Shown: positions 1 through 8,861, counted from the first letter of the stretch. The stretch: 64,000 nt of DNA from Amylostereum areolatum (GCA_012932865.1 SAXG01000050.1:287753-351752); one strand, 5' to 3'. The notes: generated by a model not told the origin, from the letters alone. Program-made: numbers and translations.

Positions 1-1986
1 TGGGTGCAGGGCCACAGCGACTGCCCCGTTCCGCGCCCCGTCACCCTTGATCGTAATCCACCGACCAAGACGCGTCTCCTGACCGAGGCCTGCCACCAAC
101 AGCACAGGCGAAACCTTCTTTGCAGGCTTATCCCCAGGTTCGGTACCTTCTGGCGGTTTGCGCTGGGCCCAGTCGACTCCCTCAGTCCAGCCTTTGGGGG
201 GTGACACGAATTGAAGAGAATTGACGACGCCCGGTATTGACACTGTGCCGACGAGCGCGAACGATTTTAGCTTTGCGTCGAGCTTCCACAGCCGGACGCT
301 CCCCTCCCACGAGCCTGAAAGTAGTCGTTAGCAGCCTACCAAGGGCAGAGGCGAAAACATAGGGCTCACCAGATGCGAAGAGGTCTGAATAGCGAAGGGT
401 GCCGATCGCCGTTATCCATCGAGGAGTCTTGATCAGGCCCTCTGTCGCAGAGTGCACCTCGTTGAATCCGTGCGCGATAGCCTGCGTAAATATCGGCTTT
501 TTCTTCTGCGTCATCCACAGACAGATCGACCTAGATTATACGTCAACCAGCTGCCCACCGCAGAAGATAGAAACGTACCCGCTGTCACCGCCAGTAAGGA
601 AAATGGTCTCATCGACCATGGCAATGCATTCTAGGCTTCCCTCTACAAACCGCTTTTTCTCCACAGGCTCCTTCTTCTTCCTCTCCTCCGCCTCCTCGTC
701 TTCTTCAAGCCCATCCAGCGCACCACCCTCCAACAACTCTCGTACCGAGCTCCTTCCCCCACCACGAAATACAAGCTGACTCTCCTCCACGATCTTCCAA
801 AAGCGCGCGGTCTTGTCGCGTCCGCCGACGCTGACCGCGGTCTCCGCACGAAGGGCATCCAGCGCAAGCACGCAGTCCTGATGGCCGAAGAGCGTTTCGA
901 CGTATCCCATGACGGAAAGGTCGAATAGCTTTATTGTGCGGTCGTACGATGCCGTGTACAGCTGCTGAGTGCCTTTTCGAAATGCGACCGACTGTTACAA
1001 CGAAGAATGACGTCTACGAGTGAGATGGGGGGAGGAGGGGAAAGGAGAGGAACACGTACCGAAATCGTATCTCGATGGCCACCGAAGCCCTTCACCCACT
1101 CGCCCGTCTCCACGTCCCACACGCCCACCTTTCTGTCCTTTCCGGCGCTCGCCAGGTACTTCCCATTCCCGCTCAACGCCAGCGACAAAATTTCGTCCGT
1201 GTGTCCACTGACGTCTTCCGGGCGCGCCTTCTCCTTGCCCTTGCCCTTCCCCGGGCGTATTTTTGGAAAAGTGGCCAGTCGCGCGCCCGTGCGCAGATCC
1301 CATTTCATGATCGAGCCCTCCTTGCCGGCGGTGAACATGACTTGCCCGTCCTCTGACGCTACGGCGGACGTCACCGAGAACCGATGTCCACGTGTGCGCA
1401 ACGACGGTGGAGGGTCCGTGTAGTCGTACTGAGACACCCTCTGCTTGTGAGAAATGTGAATTTCGCATGAAAAAACGCCACTCACAGCGTCAGCCACGAA
1501 AAGATGGACTTTACCCGAATGCTCGAGCACGTCCTGCTTTAGCCTCGTCGAGATGAGCTCGCGGTCAATCTCTGCAGCGTCATACTCGCCTTCCGCTGCA
1601 CGAAAGTTAAGCAGATCGTCAGCACGACTCTTGATAGAGAAATGAACAAGGAGCGCACCGAGACCCTCTTTGACCGACTCCAGATACAATTTGGCAAGCC
1701 TCAACCGCTTCTCCGCCGGACTCTCATCCTCATCCTCATCCCCGCTTGCGCCAGGGTCGTCTTCCACCGCTCTCAGGTCCATATCCTCCACACCCTCATC
1801 CCCCGACGCGCCCGACTCGAGCTCCTCATCCACGGCCTTCTTCCGCGTCGCATTTGCATTCGTACCGGCCTTGCTCCTTCCTGCCGTCGGACGCGCTCCG
1901 GCCTTCTTTTTCGTTGCGGGGCCCGAGTCCCGCGTTGGTGCGCGCTTCCGCTTGCGCGATTTTGTGGCGAAGAAGGCGTCGGGCAT
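1..1986 (-). CDS. RRP9: U3 snoRNP WD40 protein Rrp9 (U3-55K), partial at the left edge
   Basis: Rrp9 binds U3 snoRNA in the nucleolar processome that cleaves pre-18S rRNA. Start at 1986 (protein begins MPDAFFATKSRKRKR). The N-terminus is a basic/acidic low-complexity tail, followed by the family motif KRLRLAKLYLE and then WD40 blades such as GHTDEILSLALSGNGKYLAS, YTASYDRTIKLFDLS and GSWEGSVRLWKLD. Inferred exons: 1665-1986, 1486-1595, 1060-1440, 542-991, 370-505 and <1-314. Phases agree and give 571 residues up to the window edge, still open after GRWITIKGDGARN, which matches the family C-terminus, so only a few codons should be missing. The intron at 506-541 would be only 36 bp, so that junction is less certain (482-541 is an in-frame alternative). 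A retroelement begins 81 bp upstream of the start codon and probably displaced the promoter. Confidence 0.93.
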
Positions 1987-2067
1987 GGCTTTGGGAGGAT
2001 GGCTTCGCGCACCGGGCGAGTCGTGCTTTCGAAAATCTGTCCGCGGGGAATGCCGACCTCGTGCAGG

Positions 2068-2228
2068 TGTCAGCTCTGGGCTGAGTGAGGCACGAGCACA
2101 GCACAGCGCATTGTCTATGGCCGACGCCGGCTCGGGTGTAGCCGGTGTCCCTTTCTCTTTCCCCCCCATCTCGACGCAGCGTAGCCCATTCCAGTGGCCT
2201 AGCTGCTTCTCTTTTCTCTTTGCTTCGC
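2068..2228 (+). repeat. Split direct repeat A, left copy (A1)
   Basis: 161 bp identical by eye to 7374-7534. It marks the left end of the retroelement. Matching stops abruptly at 2229, where the element's unique 5' region begins. It starts with the inferred crossover bases TG. Confidence 0.95.
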
Positions 2229-2285
2229 TTTCCTTTCTCAAACTCGCTCACTTCCGGTCGCGTTTTCTGTCGTTATCTCTTTCGT

Positions 2286-3939
2286 ATGGACCCACCAATC
2301 CTCCGGGACCCCGCGCACGACATACGACCGGATTTCGCCTCGGACCGCTATGCCGGGCGTCGGAACACGGTCGCAGCAGGAGAACAATTAGACGTCGCGG
2401 TGGGCAGATTGAATGCATTGTGGGACGATGAACACGCAGAGCGCGTCGCAGCCTGGGACGCGCAGCAGAACGCCGCTCAAGTCGAAGCCGCAAACGCCTT
2501 GGAGGCGCAGCACCTCGAGGAGCAGCGTTTGCAAGAGGAAGCCCGGGCAAAGCGTACCGAGAATGCGCCCAAAGTGCCGGATTTCGACGACAACTCCCAG
2601 CCTCCCGACTCCATTCCGCTGCAGCCCAGCACGTTCGCTATGAACAAGCTAACCAAGATGGAGGCGGTGGAGCTCTGGTACTTCGGGATCGAGGGCTGTC
2701 AGGAGGCGGCTTTGCAGACCACCGACGCATCAGACGCTTTCGGGCTTGCACGAGGCGAAGCGGGTGTCGTCTTCCGCCCAATGATGGCGCAGACCCCGAG
2801 CAGGAAGGCCATCCCGGACAGCGCGCTATCCTGGTCCCAAATGATGGTGGCATCCACCGGATTCATCGCAGCCTTGGGCACCTGCAAGTACCCTGGCAAG
2901 CATTGCCAAGCCATGGCGCAATTTTATGTCCTCCTGCAGCACCACAGGCTCCGCTTCGAGCCTTACGGCGACCTCATCTTGGTCGAGTACAATAGCCGCG
3001 CTCTGCGCGCCTGGTTCCTCGCTCTGAAGTCGGGCGATATGTTCAACATCGGCAACATCAACGACAAGCTACTGGCCGCCGCAACGGACGCCGTATTGGG
3101 CAAACTGCGAACAGACGGCATTCAGCGGTACGTCTCTCCCTCCTAGCCGTCCTCCGCTTGAAACTCATCGTCTCCCTTTCTCTCCCCGAACTTTGATCCG
3201 TACTGGGCACACCCTCGCACTCGCGTTTTGCGTCCGTGTCTGCGCCTGCGTTTTGCGATTGCGTTTTGCGCCTCGCGTTCCCTCTTCGCCCGCGTTCTTC
3301 GCGTTCATTGCGTTCCTTGTGATTACGCTCGCGTCTCCCGCGTTCGCGCTCGCGTTCTCTCGCGTTCCACACCGGCGTTTTCACCCACGCTTGCGTTCCC
3401 TCGCGTTCGAATCCGCGTTCCAACCGCTCTCCCGCAACAGGCTCGACAAACTGTTGGAGGCTCAAGACGGCGGCGCGCAACGCCCCGGCAAGGCGAAGCG
3501 AGGACGCTCCCCATCGCCTTCTCGGGAGCGACCTGCGAAGAAAGCTCCGGGTCGCGATCGTTCTCCGCGTAGGGAGCGCACTCGTGAGGAGGCTTACATG
3601 CCGCGCCACGAGCGAAGGAGCGGCCCAAGTCACGACACGAAGCCTTTATATGGACGCGGGGCTGGCACGCCTACGCGTAACATCTGCGCCATCTGCCTCA
3701 GCCGCCAGCCCCACGAGGTCGCCCGTTGTCAAGCACCCACAATGTGGAACGGGAGCACGTCGCGTTGTCGCCGAAGCAACAAGGGTGCTGTCATCGACCC
3801 CAAAGGCCGCGAGCTCTGCCTTGACTGGCAGCGCCCGCGCGGTTGCAGTTCATCCTCCGCGTACCACATCCACGAGTGCTCCGGTTGCGGCAGTAGCTCC
3901 CACGGCGCCGACTCTTGCACTCACGCAGAGAAGGCTTAG
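2286..3939 (+). CDS. Retroelement ORF1, gag-like protein with Cys/His C-terminus (spliced)
   Basis: Two exons, 2286-3127 and 3441-3939, join in frame (R|LDKLLEAQ) to give 446 residues. The donor is GTACGT at 3128 and the acceptor CAG ends at 3440. The start chosen is the ATG at 2286 just after repeat A1, although the frame stays open upstream to 2145. Features in order: an alanine/glutamate-rich, probably coiled-coil stretch (about residues 45-90), a helical middle part, an RS/RER-rich basic segment (RSPSPSRERP), then Cys/His-rich clusters (ICAICLSRQPHEVARC, CSGCGSSSHGADSC) that could bind nucleic acid. Position and composition argue for a nucleocapsid-type protein that packages element RNA; there is no strong family signature. 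Its 3' 356 bp overlap the RT ORF in another frame. Confidence 0.72.
3128..3440 (+). other. Long GCGTT-rich intron inside gag
   Basis: A 313 bp intron with GTACGT donor and GCAACAG acceptor, several times longer than most introns in this window. It is packed with degenerate repeats of GCGTT/GCGTTC between about 3210 and 3425, which is pyrimidine-rich low-complexity DNA. Its boundaries are supported by the exact frame join of the two gag exons. Confidence 0.7.
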
Positions 3940-5896
3940 ACCGAATACGCCATACCACGCGGGTGCGTGGCAGCGGGCGCTCAACGCCGCCGGACTCACT
4001 CCCAAATACCCCGATCTTGTACACAGTCTCTCGCATGGTTTTCGTATTGGTTTCCCCCTAATCACTCGCACGCACGCGCCACTCAACAGCCCCTCTGTAC
4101 TCACCCACGCTTCTGAATTCCGACGGGTGGTACAGCACGAATTTGACGTCGGGCGTTACCTGGGCCCTTTTCCGCGTCGCGTGTTGGAGGCACTCATCGG
4201 CCCTTTCCAGACTTCCCCTATCTCGCTAATCCCCAAACCACATAAACCAGATACCTTTCGTTTAATCCAAAATTTTTCCTTCCCGCATACTCCTTCCCCT
4301 ACGCATACATCCATTAATTATAGCATACGCTCCGACGATTACCCTTGCACCTGGGGCACTTTCCGTACCTTTTGTTTAGTAGTCCTCTCCCTTCCCCCAG
4401 GATCCGAAGGGGCAGTCCGAGATGTATCGGAAGCGTACCGCACGGTCCCTCTACACCCCTCCCAGTGGCCAAGCGCGGTCGTGCGGCTGTCCAATGACGA
4501 AGATTCCTTTGTAGTTGACAGCAATGCAAGCTTCGGTACCGCGTCCATGGCAGGTGTGTACGGAAACCTCCAGGACGCTGCCGTTGACATCATGCGCGCA
4601 CATGGCCTTGGCCCCGTCTCTAAATGGGTCGACGACCATGTTTTCATACGAGTGCGGCGGGAGTTTTTAGAGGCATACAATGGCCTCCGCCAGCGTGTCC
4701 GCCAACGAATATTGCGAGTCGGCGGGCAGCAGCAAACCGGAGGACGGTTATGGTACGCGGGTGGCACTCTATCAGACGGGCATGTCGAAGAGTTCGATGA
4801 CGACATGTCCTTCGGGGTGAGAGATTTATCGGGACAATCACCGCGCTCCGCCCACGACCGCCTTTTCACTTGCGCGATGCAAGACATCGACGATGTTTCG
4901 AACATCCTCGGCACACCATGGCAGCTAGAGAAAGACAAGCCTTTCTCAGTGGAATTTGATTACACGGGATTGACCTGGAGCCTCGGGACACGTACTATCG
5001 CTTTGCCCGAGAGCAAGCGCGACAAATACCGGGCCGCTATCCAAACATGGCAGAAATCACGGGCGCACGTGCTGAAAGAGGTCCAGGGGCTATACGGGAA
5101 ACTGCTACACGCGGCCCGGGTACTTCCGGAGGGACGCGCGTATCTGACAAACCTCGAGGTCGCTCTCTCCCTCTACCCCGACGACACCGGTCTCAAGCCG
5201 CGCACACCCCCCAGGGGAACCCCCGAAGACCTCCGTTGGTGGAACGACAAACTATCCTACCCCCTCGTGCGGCCCATCCCGGATGCCTCCAACGCGATCG
5301 ATTGCCACGCCTACTCGGATGCAAGCTCCGGAGTCGGTTTGGGGATTTGGGTGGCGGGGCGGTGGCGGGCATGGCGGTTACGAGCAGGTTGGGCAACGGA
5401 CGGGCGAGACATTGGCTGGGCAGAAGCGGTGGGTTTCGAGTTCCTCATCCGCACCCTTCTTCTCCTCGCGCAACCTGGCATCCTCCCTCCTCACGTCCTT
5501 GTCTACGGCGACAACAAGGGTGTCGTTGAAGGTTGGTGGAATGGCCGCAGCCGACAGAAGCAGACCAACGAGGTCTTCAAGAGAATCCACCAGCTCCTGG
5601 CACCTGGGCACCATTCTATCTCAACACACTACGTCCGTAGTGCGGAGAATCCCGCCGATCGGCCTTCACGCGGCCTCTACCCCCCCCAACATCTTCTCCT
5701 CCCCTCCTTTCCCATTCCCGAGCCGCTCCGACAGTTCATCGCAAACTTTGACGATCTCACGATCCCACCCTCTCAGCTCGATCACGGTACGGGGCCTGGA
5801 TTGGCTCCCCCCCAGCGGAGCGGCGACAACAAGCAGAGCCGTGCAGCATGGCGCTTCGCGGGCGGAGCGGACAGAGCGGACAGCACATTCCGATAG
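3584..5896 (+). CDS. Retroelement ORF2, reverse transcriptase-RNase H
   Basis: A 770-codon open frame, +1 relative to gag. The RT domain seems to begin near 3950, so the first ~115 codons overlap gag and may not be translated from this ATG; frameshifting or reinitiation is possible. RT signatures: FQTSPISLIPKPHKPDTFRL, then RDVSEAYRTVPLHPSQW with the first catalytic Asp, then SKWVDDHVF (WVDD in place of YxDD, at 4625-4636). RNase H follows: HAYSDASSGVGLGIWV, WAEAVGFEF, LVYGDNKGVVEG and ENPADRPSRG, the D-E-D-D set typical of DIRS/Ngaro elements. The enzyme copies element RNA into DNA and degrades the template. There are no internal stops. The end overlaps the recombinase ORF by 614 bp in a third frame. 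Confidence 0.92.
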   Translation: MRRLTCRATSEGAAQVTTRSLYMDAGLARLRVTSAPSASAASPTRSPVVKHPQCGTGARRVVAEATRVLSSTPKAASSALTGSARAVAVHPPRTTSTSAPVAAVAPTAPTLALTQRRLRPNTPYHAGAWQRALNAAGLTPKYPDLVHSLSHGFRIGFPLITRTHAPLNSPSVLTHASEFRRVVQHEFDVGRYLGPFPRRVLEALIGPFQTSPISLIPKPHKPDTFRLIQNFSFPHTPSPTHTSINYSIRSDDYPCTWGTFRTFCLVVLSLPPGSEGAVRDVSEAYRTVPLHPSQWPSAVVRLSNDEDSFVVDSNASFGTASMAGVYGNLQDAAVDIMRAHGLGPVSKWVDDHVFIRVRREFLEAYNGLRQRVRQRILRVGGQQQTGGRLWYAGGTLSDGHVEEFDDDMSFGVRDLSGQSPRSAHDRLFTCAMQDIDDVSNILGTPWQLEKDKPFSVEFDYTGLTWSLGTRTIALPESKRDKYRAAIQTWQKSRAHVLKEVQGLYGKLLHAARVLPEGRAYLTNLEVALSLYPDDTGLKPRTPPRGTPEDLRWWNDKLSYPLVRPIPDASNAIDCHAYSDASSGVGLGIWVAGRWRAWRLRAGWATDGRDIGWAEAVGFEFLIRTLLLLAQPGILPPHVLVYGDNKGVVEGWWNGRSRQKQTNEVFKRIHQLLAPGHHSISTHYVRSAENPADRPSRGLYPPQHLLLPSFPIPEPLRQFIANFDDLTIPPSQLDHGTGPGLAPPQRSGDNKQSRAAWRFAGGADRADSTFR

Positions 5897-7118
5897 TGCA
5901 TGCGCTTCGAGGCGGGCCCCACGTGTTCTTCCCTCTCCGTTACCCGCACTTGAACAGAACCAGTCGCGTCCACGACCGTACCGCGCTGGCCTCGCGCCAG
6001 ACCCATCTAACCTGCGCCCGCATTGCCTCGCGCGAGAGCGGCTCCACCTCTGGCGCCCAGCGGATTGCGAGCCGCTCCCGCCTCCGTTCGGACCAGAAGA
6101 TGAGGAGCGCCTTCTCCGCGTCCTAGGTGAAGGTTGGCAGGCCGCGACTCTCGAAACGTATGCGGCAGGCCTCTTGACTTTCCACGTCATCTGCGACCGG
6201 CGGGGCGTCTCGGAGGCCGATCGCGCGCCTGCAAGCCCAGGTTTGCTCCTCATCTTCGCGACAACCCTGGCCGGGGGATACGCGCAAAGCACGGTTTCGA
6301 ACTACATTGCAGGCCTCCGCGCCTGGCACATACTCCACCGCAAACCCTGGAACATGGATCCAGCTTACCTCACCATTCTTCTCCACGCCGCAGACAGGCT
6401 TGCGCCCGAAGCCTCCATGCGCGCACCACGGGAGCCATACACAAAGGAAGACCTCGAGGCCATTTATCGGCACCTCGACCTCGTGCGTCCGCAAGACGCG
6501 GCAGTGTGGGCCTGCGCCACTTCCCTCTTCTACGGCATCGGGCGCACCGGCGAGTTGGCGGTCCGCCGGACAACGGGCCCGCAGTCCTTCAAGGTGGGCC
6601 GATACCCAACGATCAAGGACGTTGCGCACGGCACCAGCAGGGACACGAACCAGCCCTACACGTTAATCGCCCTCTCATGCACGAAGAGCCAGAAGTCCAA
6701 GAAGAAGCGCGAACACATGTCCTGGGCTCCGCAGGATGGCATCGCGGATCCTGCGGCGGCGCTCCAAAACCACATCGAGGTCAACTCCCCCACGAACACT
6801 GAGCACCTGTTCGCGTACATCGATGACAGTGGCAAGCGGGTTCCCCTGTACAAGTCAACCTTCGAGGGGCGCTTGCGGGCGGCATGCGCTGCCGCTGGGA
6901 TCGCTTTCAAGCAGTGCCACGGGTTTCGAATTGGCGGCACCCTAGAATACCTCCTTCGAGGCGTGCCCTTTGCGGAAGTGCAGTCGATGGGCCGGTGGGC
7001 CAGCGACGCCTTCTTGATCTACCTTCGACGGCACGCGGAGATCCTCGCCCCTTACATGCAGGCGCAGCCGCCAGTGCATGGTGCTTTCCTCCGCTATGCG
7101 TTGCCGCCAGTGCGTTAG
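5283..7118 (+). CDS. Retroelement ORF3, tyrosine recombinase (YR)
   Basis: The frame is open for 611 codons, but the recombinase itself lies in the C-terminal ~320 residues. The N-terminal SAM-like part is around LETYAAGLLTFHVICDRRG and AQSTVSNYIAGLRAWH. The catalytic core has the first Arg in FYGIGRTGELAVRR, the H-x-x-R box in CHGFRIGGTL, W in MGRWASD and the Tyr in LIYLRRH. It would integrate a circular DNA intermediate by Tyr-mediated strand exchange, in place of a DDE integrase. The first ~200 codons overlap the RNase H end in another frame, so the true start may be nearer 5900 or depend on frameshifting. All catalytic residues are present. Confidence 0.9.
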   Translation: MPPTRSIATPTRMQAPESVWGFGWRGGGGHGGYEQVGQRTGETLAGQKRWVSSSSSAPFFSSRNLASSLLTSLSTATTRVSLKVGGMAAADRSRPTRSSRESTSSWHLGTILSQHTTSVVRRIPPIGLHAASTPPNIFSSPPFPFPSRSDSSSQTLTISRSHPLSSITVRGLDWLPPSGAATTSRAVQHGASRAERTERTAHSDSACASRRAPRVLPSPLPALEQNQSRPRPYRAGLAPDPSNLRPHCLARERLHLWRPADCEPLPPPFGPEDEERLLRVLGEGWQAATLETYAAGLLTFHVICDRRGVSEADRAPASPGLLLIFATTLAGGYAQSTVSNYIAGLRAWHILHRKPWNMDPAYLTILLHAADRLAPEASMRAPREPYTKEDLEAIYRHLDLVRPQDAAVWACATSLFYGIGRTGELAVRRTTGPQSFKVGRYPTIKDVAHGTSRDTNQPYTLIALSCTKSQKSKKKREHMSWAPQDGIADPAAALQNHIEVNSPTNTEHLFAYIDDSGKRVPLYKSTFEGRLRAACAAAGIAFKQCHGFRIGGTLEYLLRGVPFAEVQSMGRWASDAFLIYLRRHAEILAPYMQAQPPVHGAFLRYALPPVR

Positions 7119-7192
7119 GGTGAGCCTTTCCTCCTAGTCTGTGGGGTTCAGCGCAGCAGCTGATGCGTCGTCAGCCTCCTACTTTGTTTGGG

Positions 7193-7375
7193 TATCGCTG
7201 CTGCTTTGTTTCGTTGTTTGGCGCCGGTGGGCCTGCTTCGCAGGCCTTTCCCCCACCTTCGTTTATGATTGTGTGTTTGCTACGTATCCTCCTTGTGCCC
7301 ATTTCAATACACTATGTGTTGGTTCATCATCTCTGTTCCCTCATGGGGCTACTAAGAAAGGCAAGCCCATAGATG
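7193..7375 (+). repeat. Split direct repeat B, left copy (B1)
   Basis: 183 bp identical by eye to 8523-8705. It contains a GC-rich hairpin (GCCTGC-TTC-GCAGGC near 7221-7240). It abuts A2 directly and shares the TG at 7374-7375 with it. Confidence 0.95.
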
Positions 7376-7534
7376 TCAGCTCTGGGCTGAGTGAGGCACG
7401 AGCACAGCACAGCGCATTGTCTATGGCCGACGCCGGCTCGGGTGTAGCCGGTGTCCCTTTCTCTTTCCCCCCCATCTCGACGCAGCGTAGCCCATTCCAG
7501 TGGCCTAGCTGCTTCTCTTTTCTCTTTGCTTCGC
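7374..7534 (+). repeat. Split direct repeat A, right copy (A2)
   Basis: 161 bp identical by eye to 2068-2228, fused head to tail with B1. The B1A2 junction is the predicted recombination site used when a circular copy is opened or integrated. Confidence 0.95.
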
Positions 7535-7638
7535 CCGCCCTGTCAGCCGGCGGATTGCCGCCTGTTCCCACCCTTTCGCTTAGCAGTTACTCTAATCAGA
7601 CATTGAAGCGGCGCCCAATTAATTCTGGCCTTGAGAGC

Positions 7639-7647
7639 CTATATATC
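7639..7647 (+). promoter_or_regulatory. TATA-like box ahead of the A2-B2 ORF
   Basis: CTATATATC lies about 70 bp before the ATG at 7714, inside the unique A2-B2 segment. The position fits a promoter for the extra ORF, but there is no other support. Confidence 0.35.
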
Positions 7648-7713
7648 TTTGGTCGCATCTGGAAGGCAGCCACCTTCTAGCTTCTTTCCTCTCAGCCGCC
7701 TTGCTGCACCAGC

Positions 7714-8286
7714 ATGAGCTCCTCTTCTATCGCCCTCTCCTGCACCACCAGCACACAGCCCATCAGTGTGGACTCCCTTACCATGTCCTTGGAGTTCCCT
7801 GCCCCAACCGCTGAAGACTTCCTTCCCGCCAAGAAGGTGCATGTCGTGTTCCTCCCAGAGGCCACAGCGGAAGGAGGGGCAAACATGTGGGCCCTCTGCT
7901 GCAGTCCAGCTCAGCGGATAGGTGTTGGGGATCTGTTAGAACTCCATTGGCATGTTGCCGCCTTCAGGCCAGAGGCGCCTTTGCATTTGCAGGGTCGCAT
8001 ACAAGGTGTACGAGCCGTTGGAAGGGCACATGTGGATTTCTGGGTCGTCAGCAACCAGATGGAAGGCTTCTACCTGTCAGCACCCTTACCATGGGTGCGC
8101 CTTTCTGTAGGAGTACACCTCCTCAGCACCCTGCGAAAGTTTCTCTGCATGAACCCCCAGCGCTCCTTCTCCAGAGCAGCTGGCTATGTTGAGCCGGTGT
8201 CTGGCCACACCTGCCTGCACATCCAGGAGGCCATGCGGAATGCAGGAGTAGTCGCATCATTCTCCATCATGGTTGCACTACCCTGA
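7714..8286 (+). CDS. Unrecognised 190-aa ORF between repeats A2 and B2
   Basis: Single open frame starting MSSSSIALSCTTSTQ and ending GVVASFSIMVALP, with no family I recognise. It is moderately hydrophobic, has no clear signal peptide and no catalytic motif. A short patch HLQGRIQGVRAVGRAHVDFW looks like beta-strand. It sits in a 988 bp segment (7535-8522) that is neither A nor B repeat and carries a TATA-like box upstream. In PAT/Ngaro elements the space between A2 and B2 is often short, so this may be an accessory gene, an acquired host fragment, or a non-coding spacer with a chance ORF. No introns were needed to keep it open. Confidence 0.4.
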   Translation: MSSSSIALSCTTSTQPISVDSLTMSLEFPAPTAEDFLPAKKVHVVFLPEATAEGGANMWALCCSPAQRIGVGDLLELHWHVAAFRPEAPLHLQGRIQGVRAVGRAHVDFWVVSNQMEGFYLSAPLPWVRLSVGVHLLSTLRKFLCMNPQRSFSRAAGYVEPVSGHTCLHIQEAMRNAGVVASFSIMVALP

Positions 8287-8522
8287 GCAGGGTGGCAGCA
8301 TAGACTTGACAACCTTCCACATCCTTTGTAAGTTGCCAGAAGTCGCTGTCTGATGCCTCGCTAACTTTGTTCAGGCGCTCAGGCTCCACTCCGTGACCAC
8401 CTTCAATCTACTATCCATTCTCTCCTTTCCCTTTCCAGGGCCCAGGCATCTGAATTAGCACCAGCGCGCTCAGTTGTATCGGGTTTTTTCCCACCCACCA
8501 TACCCTTTGACCCATCCCACCC

Positions 8523-8705
8523 TATCGCTGCTGCTTTGTTTCGTTGTTTGGCGCCGGTGGGCCTGCTTCGCAGGCCTTTCCCCCACCTTCGTTTATGATT
8601 GTGTGTTTGCTACGTATCCTCCTTGTGCCCATTTCAATACACTATGTGTTGGTTCATCATCTCTGTTCCCTCATGGGGCTACTAAGAAAGGCAAGCCCAT
8701 AGATG
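8523..8705 (+). repeat. Split direct repeat B, right copy (B2)
   Basis: 183 bp identical by eye to 7193-7375. It forms the right end of the retroelement; host DNA resumes at 8706, 66 bp before the tRNA gene. Confidence 0.95.
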
Positions 8706-8771
8706 ATCCTCAGTGACCTGCGTGAAATTGTGCATTTGGGTTAGGGACAGCCTTTTGGAACCATTGATATC

Positions 8772-8855
8772 GGGCAAGTGGCACAGTGGTAGCGCCCACG
8801 CTTCGCATCTTTCCTTGATTGCGTGAGGTCCAGGGTTCAATCCCCTGCTTGTCCA
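8772..8855 (+). tRNA. tRNA-Ala, anticodon CGC, with a 12-nt intron
   Basis: The acceptor stem GGGCAAG/CTTGTCC has the G3-U70 pair that identifies alanine tRNAs. The D arm is GCAC-AGTGGTA-GCGC with one A-C mismatch. The anticodon stem CACGC/GCGTG carries the loop TTCGCA with anticodon CGC at 8804-8806. The T arm CAGGG-TTCAATC-CCCTG is regular. A 12-nt intron (8808-8819) sits one base after the anticodon, the standard nuclear tRNA intron position. CGC reads GCG alanine codons, which suits a GC-rich genome. A T-run follows immediately. Confidence 0.94.
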
Positions 8856-8861
8856 TTTTTT
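8856..8861 (+). terminator. RNA polymerase III terminator
   Basis: A run of six T directly after the discriminator base of the tRNA-Ala gene, the usual Pol III stop signal. Confidence 0.85.

Larger units (their letters stand above)
2068..8705 (+). mobile_element. Ngaro/PAT-like tyrosine-recombinase (DIRS-order) retrotransposon, apparently complete
   Basis: The repeats are arranged A1 (2068-2228), ORFs, B1 (7193-7375), A2 (7374-7534), B2 (8523-8705). This is the split direct repeat layout known for PAT and Ngaro elements, not an LTR layout. The ORFs in order are a spliced gag-like protein, an RT-RNase H polyprotein and a tyrosine recombinase; all are uninterrupted. No methyltransferase, integrase or protease domain was seen, which favours Ngaro over DIRS1. 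Both repeat pairs appear identical base for base, which suggests recent insertion. The two ends and the B1/A2 junction share the dinucleotide TG (2068-2069, 7374-7375, 8704-8705), as expected if a circular intermediate integrates by recombination without target duplication. A 988 bp segment between A2 and B2 holds an extra ORF. Confidence 0.93.

Noticed and set aside
2068..7534. Direct repeats read as an LTR retrotransposon
   Set aside because: The repeats are split (A1, B1A2, B2), there is no protease or DDE integrase, and a tyrosine recombinase is present.
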